A stretch of DNA of 64,000 nt from Nocardioides sp. JS614 (lineage in GTDB: Bacteria; Actinomycetota; Actinomycetes; Propionibacteriales; Nocardioidaceae), in NCBI RefSeq assembly GCF_000015265.1, contig NC_008699.1, positions 3,658,001 through 3,722,000 of the forward strand. The letters run 5' to 3'. The stretch's first letter is position 1. Every line of letters begins with the position of its first letter. Shown piece after piece: positions 41,351 to 50,479 of this stretch. Made by a program: the position numbers and the translations under genes. Below the pieces are notes generated by a model. The model saw only the letters and a program-made list of their open reading frames with translations, was not told the origin of the DNA and made no database searches.

Positions 41351-42550
41351 TTACTCACTCTCGTCTCCCAGGTCACCGCGGAACCAGGCCGCGGCGTGCC
41401 GGGCCCGCTCGAGGCAGTCGTCGAGGTCCTCGCCGTAGGCGTTGACGTGCCCGACCTTGCGGCCCGGCCGCAGCTCCTTGCCGTAGAGGTGCACGCGCAG
41501 CATCGGGTCCCGGGCGAGCGCGTGCGGGTAGCCGTCGTACAGCCTGCCGACGCTCGTGTCGTCGCTGCCGAGGATGTTCACCATCACCGTCCACCGGGCC
41601 CGGGGCGTCGGCGAGCCGAGCGGCAGGTCGAGCACCGCGCGCAGGTGGTTCTCGAACTGGGAGGTGACCGCCCCGTCCTGGGTCCAGTGCCCGGTGTTGT
41701 GCGGGCGCATCGCCAGCTCGTTGACCAGGACCCGGCCGTCGCGGGTTTCGAACAGCTCGACCGCGAGGATGCCGGTCACGTCGAGCGCGCCGGCGATGTG
41801 CAGCGCGATCTCCTGCGCCCGGCCGGCGAGCGCGGGGTCGAGGTCGGGCGCCGGCGCGATCACCTCGCGGCAGATGCCGTCGACCTGGGTGGAGGCGACG
41901 ACGGGGTACGCCGCGGCCTGCCCGCTGGGCGAGCGCGCCACGAGCGCCGAGAGCTCCCGCCGGAAGTCGACGAGCTCCTCGGCCACGAGGCGGACGTCGG
42001 CCTCGAGCGCGGCCCGGAACGGCTCCTCGCAGTCGCCGACCGAGCGGACGAACCACACGCCCTTGCCGTCGTAACCGCCCCGCGAGGTCTTCAGTACGCA
42101 CGGGAACCCGAAGGCCGCCACGTCCTCGACGGTCCTGACCAGGGCGTTGCGGGGGCAGGGCACGCCGAGCTCGCCGAGGCGCTCTCGCATCACCGCCTTG
42201 TCCTGGGCGTGCACCAGGGCGTGCGGCCCGGGCCGCACCGCGACGCCGTCCTCCTCCAGCGCGTGGAGGTGCCCGGTGGGCACGTGCTCGTGGTCGAAGG
42301 TGACGACCGGGCAGCCGGAGGTGACCTTCCGCAGGGTCTCGAGGTCGCGGTAGTCCCCGACCACGTGGTCGGGGATCACCTGGGCCGCCGAGACGCCCTC
42401 CCCCTCCGCCAGCAGGCGCAGCGGGAGCCCGAGTGCGTTGGCCGGGGCGGCCATCATCCGGGCCAGCTGGCCGCCGCCGATCACGGCGAGGGTGGGGGCC
42501 ATCCGCTGGCCGAGCCGACGCTCGGGGCTGGACTCACCGGGGCTGGGCAC
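41351..42550 (-). CDS. purK: N5-carboxyaminoimidazole ribonucleotide synthase
   Basis: ATP-grasp enzyme that carboxylates AIR with bicarbonate. The 399-residue protein has VIGGGQLARMM, the ATP-binding LKTSRGGYDGKG and NELAMRPHNTGHWT, all typical. The GTG start at 42550 lacks a clear ribosome binding site; ATG 42502, just before the conserved APTLAVIGGG, is an equally good alternative. Pairs with purE downstream. Confidence 0.95.
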   Translation of the reverse strand: MPSPGESSPERRLGQRMAPTLAVIGGGQLARMMAAPANALGLPLRLLAEGEGVSAAQVIPDHVVGDYRDLETLRKVTSGCPVVTFDHEHVPTGHLHALEEDGVAVRPGPHALVHAQDKAVMRERLGELGVPCPRNALVRTVEDVAAFGFPCVLKTSRGGYDGKGVWFVRSVGDCEEPFRAALEADVRLVAEELVDFRRELSALVARSPSGQAAAYPVVASTQVDGICREVIAPAPDLDPALAGRAQEIALHIAGALDVTGILAVELFETRDGRVLVNELAMRPHNTGHWTQDGAVTSQFENHLRAVLDLPLGSPTPRARWTVMVNILGSDDTSVGRLYDGYPHALARDPMLRVHLYGKELRPGRKVGHVNAYGEDLDDCLERARHAAAWFRGDLGDESE

Positions 42551-42573
42551 ACCGGAACTCTAGACGGGGTCGC

Positions 42574-42885
42574 TCAGCGGGTCCGGTCCTCGGTCTCGAA
42601 GCGCAGCCCCTCGCCGCGGATCGTGGTGATCAGGCGCGGGTGCCGGCTGTCGTCGCCGAGCTTGCGCCGGACCCAGCCCAGGTGCACGTCGATGGTCTTC
42701 GACGAGGTCCAGAACGTCGTGTGCCAGACGTCGCGCATCAGGTCGTCCCGGGTGACGACCTCGCCCGCCCTCTCCATCAGCGCCCGGACGAGGTCGAACT
42801 CCTTGCGCGAGAGCACGATCTCGTCAGATCCACGCCACGTCCGCCGCGAGACCGGATCGAGCCTGATGTCCTGCACCTCGATCAC
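42574..42885 (-). CDS. orphan OmpR/PhoB-type winged-helix DNA-binding protein
   Basis: A 103-residue protein that is essentially only a trans_reg_C domain: IEVQDIRLDPVSRRTWRG opening, then LSRKEFDLVRALMERAGEVVTRDDL, IDVHLGWVRRKLGD and the wing ITTIRGEGLRFE. There is no receiver domain; the frame continues upstream to 43047 but that part is not receiver-like. GTG 42885 is chosen from homology. The 231-bp gap upstream (42886-43116) shows nothing else. It could act without phosphorylation. Confidence 0.8.
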   Translation of the reverse strand: MIEVQDIRLDPVSRRTWRGSDEIVLSRKEFDLVRALMERAGEVVTRDDLMRDVWHTTFWTSSKTIDVHLGWVRRKLGDDSRHPRLITTIRGEGLRFETEDRTR

Positions 42886-43116
42886 GTTCCCACGGTAGGA
42901 AGTCGCCAGCCACGCCGCAGCGTAATGGCCGAAATGAGGCCCGCTCGCCAGGTTCCGCCCAGACGTCTGACCGAGGAGCAGGCGATGAGCAAGCGGCGAC
43001 ACCTCCAGCATGACCTCCCGCAGGCAACGCGCCCACCGCAACCACATCGTCGGGAGTCCGGCCCCCAGAGCGATCCCGCGGCCCGCGCGGCGACGAAGTC
43101 GACGCGCGAGACGCGG

Positions 43117-44124
43117 TCACGCGCGGCGTACGGCGACCGGCTCGACGATCCCGAAGCCGCGGACCGGCCGGGCCGGCAGCGGCCGGGTCTCGAACTCCTT
43201 GGCCGGCAGCAGCCCCGCGGTGGCGGAGTCGATGATGATCCGGTTGCGCCGGGCGACCGCGGTGAGCCGGGCGGCCAGGTTGACCGGTGGCCCGAAGACG
43301 TCCCCCAGCCGCATCACCACCGAGCCGCTGGCCAGTCCGAGGCGTACGTCGGGCATCCGGGTGTCCCGGCCGACCACGTTGATGATCCCCTCGGCCGTGT
43401 CGTACGCCCGGACCGGGTCGTCGTTCACGAACAGCACCGAGTCACCGATGCTCTTGATCACCCGCCCGCGCTGGGCAGCTACCACGTCGGAGCACCGGGA
43501 CTCGAACAGCTCGACCAGGTCGCCGATCCGCTCCTCGCTCAAGCGGTTCGAGAGTGCCGTGAAGCTGACGATGTCTGCGAACCCGACGGTGAGCTGCACC
43601 GTGTTGAGGTCCTCCTCGTTGGCGCGCAGCGCCTCGACCCGCGAGACCGCTGCGGCCAGGTGCCGGCGCCAGACGTAGACGAGGAGCTCCTCGAACGGCT
43701 GGTTGATCTCGTCGATGAGCCGGATCGCCGACCCCTCCCGGCTGCCGGTCGCCTCGTCGCCCGCCTCCAGCTCCTCGACCCGGTGCACCAGGGTCGCGAC
43801 CTCCCAGTCGGCGAGCCGGGCCATGGTCTGGCCGACGGCGCGGGTCAGGTTGACGGCCATGTCGAAGTTGATGGCGCCGGAGGCGACCACGTCGAGCAGG
43901 GTCGAGAGCGCGTCGGCGTCCGCGTCGGTGAACGCCGTCTCCAGCCCGTGCTCGGGGAACCCGAGCGCGCGCCACAGCCGGCGTGCCTCCGCGACGGTCA
44001 CGCCGGTGCGGGCCGCGACCTCCTGGGCGTTGAAGGTAGGCGTCTCGCCGAGGATCGCTCGCTCGAGGTCCTCCGAGGTCGGTGCGGGCTCCGACCCGCT
44101 CGGGTCGTCGTCAGGTCCCGTCAT
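43117..44124 (-). CDS. class III adenylate/guanylate cyclase with N-terminal regulatory domain
   Basis: A 335-residue soluble cyclase. The catalytic domain (about 165-325) has metal ligands in VGFADIVSFTAL and KSIGDSVLF, and the transition-state Asn-Arg pair in FGPPVNLAARLTA. The N-terminal helical half resembles the autoinhibitory, pH-sensing domain of mycobacterial Rv1264. Substrate selectivity (ATP or GTP) cannot be read reliably. The ATG lies inside the 3' end of the PH-domain gene (14-bp overlap), so the two are co-expressed. Confidence 0.88.
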   Translation of the reverse strand: MTGPDDDPSGSEPAPTSEDLERAILGETPTFNAQEVAARTGVTVAEARRLWRALGFPEHGLETAFTDADADALSTLLDVVASGAINFDMAVNLTRAVGQTMARLADWEVATLVHRVEELEAGDEATGSREGSAIRLIDEINQPFEELLVYVWRRHLAAAVSRVEALRANEEDLNTVQLTVGFADIVSFTALSNRLSEERIGDLVELFESRCSDVVAAQRGRVIKSIGDSVLFVNDDPVRAYDTAEGIINVVGRDTRMPDVRLGLASGSVVMRLGDVFGPPVNLAARLTAVARRNRIIIDSATAGLLPAKEFETRPLPARPVRGFGIVEPVAVRRA

Positions 44125-44611
44125 GTCCTGCCGAGGGGTGGTTGAGGCTCTGCAGCATGGCGTTGACCTTGCGCTGGGTCTCCTCGACCCGCGGGATGTC
44201 GTGCAGCCGGATCTGCCCGTGCTCGCTGGCGTCGGAGATGATCAGCGTCCCGCAGCCGAGCATCCGGTCGATCAACCCGAACTCGTAGGCGATGTCGCTG
44301 ATCCGCGCCAGCGGCATGTCGTGGCCCCGCCGCACGAGCACGCCGCTGCGGGTGATCAGCCGCCGGTTCGTGAACGTGTACGACGCGGTCGCCCAGATGA
44401 TCGCCGGGCGCAGCACGTACCAGATGATCCCGACCGCCACGACCGCCCACACCACGTACGCGAGCGTCTGGTCCCACTGGACCTGGACGAAGGTGCCGAT
44501 CGCCAGCAGGACGACCAGGACGAGGAGCGGGACGATCAGCGCCTTGACGTGCGTACGGGTGTCGACGACGACGGTCTCACCCTCGTTCAGCAGCTTGTGC
44601 GAGATGGCCAC
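44111..44611 (-). CDS. PH-domain (bPH2/DUF304) membrane protein
   Basis: A 166-residue protein with two membrane helices (ALIVPLLVLVVLLAIGTFV and LAYVVWAVVAVGIIWYVL) followed by a bacterial PH domain (SYTFTNRRLITRSGVLVRRGHDMPLARISDI). GTG start, 12 bp past the birA stop. Function unknown; it is physically coupled to the cyclase downstream, a possible membrane link for cyclic nucleotide signalling (inference). Confidence 0.82.
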   Translation of the reverse strand: MAISHKLLNEGETVVVDTRTHVKALIVPLLVLVVLLAIGTFVQVQWDQTLAYVVWAVVAVGIIWYVLRPAIIWATASYTFTNRRLITRSGVLVRRGHDMPLARISDIAYEFGLIDRMLGCGTLIISDASEHGQIRLHDIPRVEETQRKVNAMLQSLNHPSAGHDGT

Positions 44612-44623
44612 GCGCCGATCATG

Positions 44624-45436
44624 TCACTGATCGGCGGCGCGCACGTGCACTACGTCACCCGCGCCGACGACGGTCTCGCCGTCCGCGCCCAGCACCACCA
44701 GGCGCCCGGCCCCGTCGACGCCGGTCGCCCGGCCGGTCAGCAGCTGACCCCCGGGCAGGTCGACGCGCACCTCGCGGCCCACGGTCACACAGGCCGCGGC
44801 GTACGACGAGCGCAGCCGGGCGGTGGCCTCGGCACCGCCTGCCTGCCAGACGTCGTAGGCCTCGCGCAGCGAGCGGAGCAGCTCGACGAGCAGGTGGGTC
44901 CGGTCCGGCTCCGCGCCGGACTCGAGTGTCAGCGACGTCGCCGTCGGGACCGGCAGCTCGTCCGCGGTGAGGCTGACGTTCAGCCCCACCCCGAGCACAG
45001 CGGCCGGACCGGAGGGGGTCTCGACCCGCTCGACGAGGATGCCGACGAGCTTGCGATCGCCGACCAGCACGTCGTTGGGCCACTTCACCCCGACGTCGTA
45101 CCCCTCGGCGCGCAGCGTCTTCATCACGGTGTAGCCGGTGAGCAGCGGCAGCCACGGCCAGTCGGCTGCCGGCGCCGTGGGCCGGACCAGCAACGAGAAC
45201 GTGAGCGCGGACCGGGCGGGGGCCTCCCAGGCCCGGTCCAGGCGGCCCCGCCCGGCGCTCTGGTGCTCGGCGACGATGACCAGTCCCTCGTCGGCGCCCT
45301 CCCGGGCGCGGTCGGACGCGACCGCGTTGGACGAGGTCGCGCTCTCGAGCACCTCGACGACGAGGTCGGGTGCAAGCGCTGCGAGCGGGCGGGGGTCGAG
45401 TGATGTGCGTCGCACCGGGTCGGAGGTCACGGGCAC
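44624..45436 (-). CDS. birA: biotin--[acetyl-CoA carboxylase] ligase
   Basis: Attaches biotin to carboxyl carrier domains. The 270-residue enzyme has the biotinyl-AMP loop GRGRLDRAW, the KWPNDVLV lysine motif and a C-terminal SH3-like domain. It lacks the N-terminal HTH of E. coli BirA, so it is enzymatic only (class I). It is divergent from accD by about 50 bp; its substrates are plausibly the AccA protein at 59691 and Pyc at 63525. The start is uncertain between GTG 45436 and GTG 45430. Confidence 0.93.
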   Translation of the reverse strand: MPVTSDPVRRTSLDPRPLAALAPDLVVEVLESATSSNAVASDRAREGADEGLVIVAEHQSAGRGRLDRAWEAPARSALTFSLLVRPTAPAADWPWLPLLTGYTVMKTLRAEGYDVGVKWPNDVLVGDRKLVGILVERVETPSGPAAVLGVGLNVSLTADELPVPTATSLTLESGAEPDRTHLLVELLRSLREAYDVWQAGGAEATARLRSSYAAACVTVGREVRVDLPGGQLLTGRATGVDGAGRLVVLGADGETVVGAGDVVHVRAADQ

Positions 45437-45486
45437 TACATTGGCCCACGATCCCAACCCCGTGCCAGTGAGGAGCCCCCCAGAAG

Positions 45487-47109
<1,623 letters not shown>

Positions 47110-47114
47110 GGGCG

Positions 47115-47134
47115 CCCCGCGCCCGAGCGCGGGG
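47115..47134 (+). terminator. stem-loop after accD
   Basis: CCCCGCGC-CCGA-GCGCGGGG, an eight-base perfect stem five bases past the accD stop, followed by a moderately T-rich stretch. It may attenuate read-through into accE. Confidence 0.5.
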
Positions 47135-47156
47135 TATTGCCTGCTTCTTCGCAACC

Positions 47157-47221
47157 GCGCCGAGTCGGCGGTTCTTGCCGGAGGAGCGCAGCGGGGGAGG
47201 CAAGAACCGCCGACTCGGCGC
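47157..47221. repeat. 23-bp perfect inverted repeat between accD and accE
   Basis: Arms 47157-47179 and 47199-47221 are exact inverted complements (GCGCCGAGTCGGCGG... and its mate) around a 19-base loop. A transcript would form an extremely stable hairpin 31 bp before the accE start. Could be a REP/MITE-like dispersed element or an expression-balancing structure. Confidence 0.8.
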
Positions 47222-47252
47222 CCCCCAGACCACGGTGAGACGAAAGGCAACG

Positions 47253-47519
47253 GTGAGTGAGGAAATGAACGAGACCACCGCAAGCACCGACCCCACCGCA
47301 AGCACCGACCCCACCCCCACCCGCCCCCTCCTGCGGGTGGTCCGCGGCGACGCGACGCCCGAGGAGGTGGCCGCGGTGGTCGCGGTGTTCGCCGCGCTGC
47401 GCACCACCCAGCCGCCCGCGCGCCGGCCCGCGCCGGCGTGGAGCGCCCACCACCGGCGGGTGCGACGCGCCCTCCCGCACGGTCCCGGCGGGTGGCGGTC
47501 GAGCGCGCTGCCACGCTGA
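47253..47519 (+). CDS. accE: acyl-CoA carboxylase epsilon subunit
   Basis: An 88-residue small subunit typical of actinobacterial carboxylases. The core LLRVVRGDATPEEVAAVVAVFAAL is characteristic, with an Arg-rich C-terminus. GTG 47253 has an AAAGG box. Its N-terminus contains two exact TASTDP units from a DNA duplication. Epsilon subunits bridge alpha and beta chains; adjacency to accD fits. Confidence 0.9.
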   Translation: MSEEMNETTASTDPTASTDPTPTRPLLRVVRGDATPEEVAAVVAVFAALRTTQPPARRPAPAWSAHHRRVRRALPHGPGGWRSSALPR

Positions 47520-47690
47520 GCCGTCGGCGCATTCCGCTGACGCGTCCCGGTCCAGACCACTAGGCTCCCGAATTGGGCGAATCTTTGAGGTTTACCGTGT
47601 GGCGTCTTGAGGTGCGCTCCCGAGACTGGTGAGGCCAGCAGAACCGGGCGGGCCGCATACGCGACCCGCACGCGACGGGAGACGACGAGC
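47520..47690. other. gap before the glycosyltransferase
   Basis: A 171-bp non-coding stretch, somewhat richer in A/T around 47571-47600 (GAATTGGGCGAATCTTTGAGG). It probably contains the glycosyltransferase promoter and a leader of unknown structure; no riboswitch family could be matched. Confidence 0.4.
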
Positions 47691-49181
47691 GTGAACGCGA
47701 ACAGCACGGGTTCGGAGGCGGTGCCGCCGCTCTCGCAGGCGGGGGCCGACAGCCTGCCGTACGTGCGCACCGCCGACCCCGGCCTCGCCGCCTACGAGGG
47801 CCGGTTCCTCGGCGAGGTCGAGGAGCTGCCGACGTACCGCCCGACCGTCGGGTGCATCATCCCGGCGTACAACGAAGCCGAGACCATCGCCGGCGTCCTG
47901 GACTCCCTGCTCCAGCAGACCCGCCTGCCCGACGCGATCCACGTCATCATCAACAACACCAGCGACGACTCCGTCGAGATCGCCAGCCACTACGCCGGCC
48001 CGCACACCCGGATGACCCCGTCCGGGGAACAGAGCACGGTCATCTACGTGCACGACATCGGCAAGAACCCCGACAAGAAGGTCGGTGCCCTCAACTACGG
48101 CTACTCGCTCGTGGAGACGATGGACTACCTCCTCGGCGTGGACGGCGACACCACCCCGGAGCCGGACGCCATCGAGCACCTGGTCGACGAGATCGCCAGC
48201 GACGACCGGATCGGCGGCATCTCCGCGATCTACTCGATCGACGACAGCGCCCTGGACAGCTGGATGGCGAAGTTCCTGATCGCGGGGCAGCGGGCGCAGT
48301 TCTCGGCGTTCAACATGCAGAACCTGCTCAAGGGCCGCAACATGGCGGTCCTCGGCGGCCAGTTCTCGATCTTCTCGACGCAAGCGTTGCGTGACGTGCT
48401 GCGCGACAGCCACCAGCGCACCCCGTGGGTCAACGACAGCGAGGTCGAGGACTCGCTGCTCTCGCTGCAGATCAAGAGCGCCGGCTACCTCACCAAGATC
48501 AGCGCCCGGGCCCGCGCGCACGTCGGCGGCATGGACACGCTGCGCTCGCTGGACGCCCAGCAGGTGAAGTGGAACTTCGGCGCGATCGACCTGATGTGGC
48601 CCGGCCAGCGCGGCGACACCAAGGGGCAGCCCTTCCACCCCAACCTGCGGCTGCGGTGGTTCGAGCACATGTCGATGGTCATCAACATCACCACCCGCAC
48701 GCTGTTCGTCCTGCTGCTCGCCGGCTCGCTCAACATCCACGCGTTCGTGTTCAGCCCGTGGTGGCTGATCCCGCCGGCGGCCGCCGTCGGGCTGAACTTC
48801 CGCGTGGCCCGGTCGATGGCCTTCGCCAACCGGCGCGACTACCTCTTCGCGGTGCTGATCGTCCCGGCGGAGGCCTACATGGTGATCCGGATGGGGCACT
48901 TCATCCGGGCCTGGCTGAAGTTCTTCAGTCGGCAGCAGACCGACAACTGGGCCGCCCAGGCCAAGGCCGAGCGCGGCAAGGGCATCGCCTGGACCTACCC
49001 CTTCGTCGCGTTCGGCGTCATGTTCGCGGTGTTCGCGGTGGTCTGGACGCAGTTCCTCTCGATCCCGCTGCGCTCCGACATCCTGGCGGTCTGCTGGCCG
49101 ATCCTCGGCGTGATCACCGTCCTGCAGACCGCCTGGATGATCATCAAGGCCATGAAGCGCTACCGCGGCTTCAAGGCCTGA
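47691..49181 (+). CDS. processive family 2 glycosyltransferase (membrane polysaccharide synthase-like)
   Basis: A 496-residue GT2 protein. The cytoplasmic catalytic domain contains IIPAYNEAETIAGVLDSLL, the DGD metal site (GVDGDTTPEPD), the catalytic EVEDS segment and QVKW, a variant of the QxxRW processivity motif. Four or five membrane helices follow from about residue 345. The layout resembles cellulose, hyaluronan or poly-GlcNAc synthases without a PilZ domain. GTG 47691 has a GGGAGA box. A lipoprotein gene follows 30 bp on. Product unknown. Confidence 0.85.
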   Translation: MNANSTGSEAVPPLSQAGADSLPYVRTADPGLAAYEGRFLGEVEELPTYRPTVGCIIPAYNEAETIAGVLDSLLQQTRLPDAIHVIINNTSDDSVEIASHYAGPHTRMTPSGEQSTVIYVHDIGKNPDKKVGALNYGYSLVETMDYLLGVDGDTTPEPDAIEHLVDEIASDDRIGGISAIYSIDDSALDSWMAKFLIAGQRAQFSAFNMQNLLKGRNMAVLGGQFSIFSTQALRDVLRDSHQRTPWVNDSEVEDSLLSLQIKSAGYLTKISARARAHVGGMDTLRSLDAQQVKWNFGAIDLMWPGQRGDTKGQPFHPNLRLRWFEHMSMVINITTRTLFVLLLAGSLNIHAFVFSPWWLIPPAAAVGLNFRVARSMAFANRRDYLFAVLIVPAEAYMVIRMGHFIRAWLKFFSRQQTDNWAAQAKAERGKGIAWTYPFVAFGVMFAVFAVVWTQFLSIPLRSDILAVCWPILGVITVLQTAWMIIKAMKRYRGFKA

Positions 49182-49211
49182 CCCCCCGTGCCCCGATCCT
49201 CAGGAGATCCG

Positions 49212-49934
49212 ATGCCTCGCACCCGCTCGCGCCTGTTCCCGGCCGTGGCGGCCCTCGCCACCGTCGCGGTGCTGCTGAGCGGCTGCTCGGTCATCGACGG
49301 GCTGACCGGCTCCGACGACGCCAGCGCCACCGCGAGCGCGTCGCCGACCGCCACGGAGACGCCGTACGACTCGCAGTTCACACGCGACGGCACGTTCCAG
49401 TCCCACATCGACGTCAACGGCCTCGACTTCGTCTACACGCTGTACCCGACGAAGTCCACGCCGCGCACCAACGAGTGGTACCCGAAGGGCAACAAGTTCT
49501 TCTCCTTCACGTTCCAGGCCTACGACCTGGACCGGTCCCTGCGCGACAGGTTCGCGACCAAGCGCAAGGTCTACCTCGAGCACATCACCGTGACCTCGGA
49601 GACCAAGACCACGGACGGCGGCCGGGTGCAGCACCCCTACCAGTTGGACGTGATCGCCAAGGACGTCACGTTCGACCCCGAGCCCCTGACGACCAGGTAC
49701 GGGATGATCATCACCTCGCCCAAGGGGGCCTTCGAGCTGCGCAACCAGAAGATCAGGGGCACCTCACCCGACACCCGGGGCATCGACCTGCTGTTCACCG
49801 CGACCGTGTGGATCCAGGAGACCCCGGGATCGACCAGGTTCTACAAGAAGGTGATCCGCCAGAAGGTGCCGATCGCGATCTTCGAGAGCGACCAGCCCAC
49901 CGAGGCCCAGCCCATCCCCGTCGACGCCAACTGA
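49212..49934 (+). CDS. secreted lipoprotein of unknown function
   Basis: A 240-residue protein with a lipoprotein signal peptide (RTRSRLFPAVAALATVAVLLSGC; lipobox LLSGC), then a Ser/Ala/Thr-rich linker and a beta-rich domain (HIDVNGLDFVYTLYPTKSTPRTNEWYPKG). ATG has a strong AGGAG box. No family recognised. It directly follows the glycosyltransferase on the same strand, so an accessory role in polysaccharide export or binding is possible (inference). Confidence 0.8.
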   Translation: MPRTRSRLFPAVAALATVAVLLSGCSVIDGLTGSDDASATASASPTATETPYDSQFTRDGTFQSHIDVNGLDFVYTLYPTKSTPRTNEWYPKGNKFFSFTFQAYDLDRSLRDRFATKRKVYLEHITVTSETKTTDGGRVQHPYQLDVIAKDVTFDPEPLTTRYGMIITSPKGAFELRNQKIRGTSPDTRGIDLLFTATVWIQETPGSTRFYKKVIRQKVPIAIFESDQPTEAQPIPVDAN

Positions 49935-49957
49935 GCCCCGCGCGACCGCCCGCGCCG

Positions 49958-49996
49958 TTGGTCGAGCAGCGAGCGCCAGCGAGCGTCGTCGAGACC
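49958..49996. repeat. dispersed REP-like sequence
   Basis: TTGGTCGAGCAGCGAGCG followed by CCAGCGAGCGTCGTCGAGACC: AGCGAGCG occurs twice and the ends are inverted (GGTC/GACC). Sequences of this kind recur in Nocardioides-like genomes (from memory; only one copy lies here). It sits at the edge of the HNH remnant. Confidence 0.55.
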
Positions 49997-50013
49997 CCGT
50001 AGGCGAAGGCAGG

Positions 50014-50421
50014 GTGGCGACCACGCAGGCCGCGCAAAGTCTTTACTTTCGAATCTCCCAGGGCCCTGTGGAACAGGGCGTTCTGGGCTTCGGACTGTCG
50101 GTGGGCCCTGATCTGGCCGACGAGCTGTGGACCGACCGCTACCAGCCCACCCCGGCCCAGCACGAACAAGCCGTCCTGGCCCACCCGACCTGCGTCTTCC
50201 CGGCCTGCACCCGACCCTCGCGGGGCTGCGACCTCGACCACATCGTCCCCTGGCCCCTCGGCCCCACCGCGACGTCGAACCTCGCCCCGCTCCGCCGGCT
50301 GCACCACCGGCTGAAGACCACCGGCGGCTGGACCTACCACCGCCACACCCCGACCACGTTCGAGTGGACCAGTCCCCACGCCCGGACCTACCAGGTCACC
50401 TCGTCACGACATATCCACTGA
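50014..50421 (+). pseudogene. C-terminal remnant of a DUF222/13E12-type HNH endonuclease
   Basis: The frame encodes only about the last 115 residues of this family: LGFGLSVGPDLADELWTDRYQP followed by an HNH motif with CVFPACTRPSRGCDLDHIVPW and NLAPLRRLHHRLKT. Full proteins are usually 350-500 residues, so the N-terminal DUF222 part is missing. The first codons after the REP-like sequence do not match the family. Probably a decayed 13E12-type repeat protein gene. Confidence 0.8.
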
Positions 50422-50426
50422 CCCCA

Positions 50427-50448
50427 CCCGCCGACCCGCGTCGGCGGG
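50427..50448. terminator. bidirectional hairpin between HNH remnant and response regulator
   Basis: CCCGCCGAC-CCGC-GTCGGCGGG, a nine-base perfect stem located between two convergent coding regions, six bases after the HNH stop and 31 bp from the regulator stop. Confidence 0.65.
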
Positions 50449-50479
50449 GCCGCCGGCACGCGCGGACCACGGCCAGGGC

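Noticed and set aside
47520..47690. Possible riboswitch ahead of the glycosyltransferase
   Set aside because: The sequence was compared mentally with c-di-GMP, c-di-AMP, SAM, ZTP and cobalamin classes; none of the conserved cores is present.
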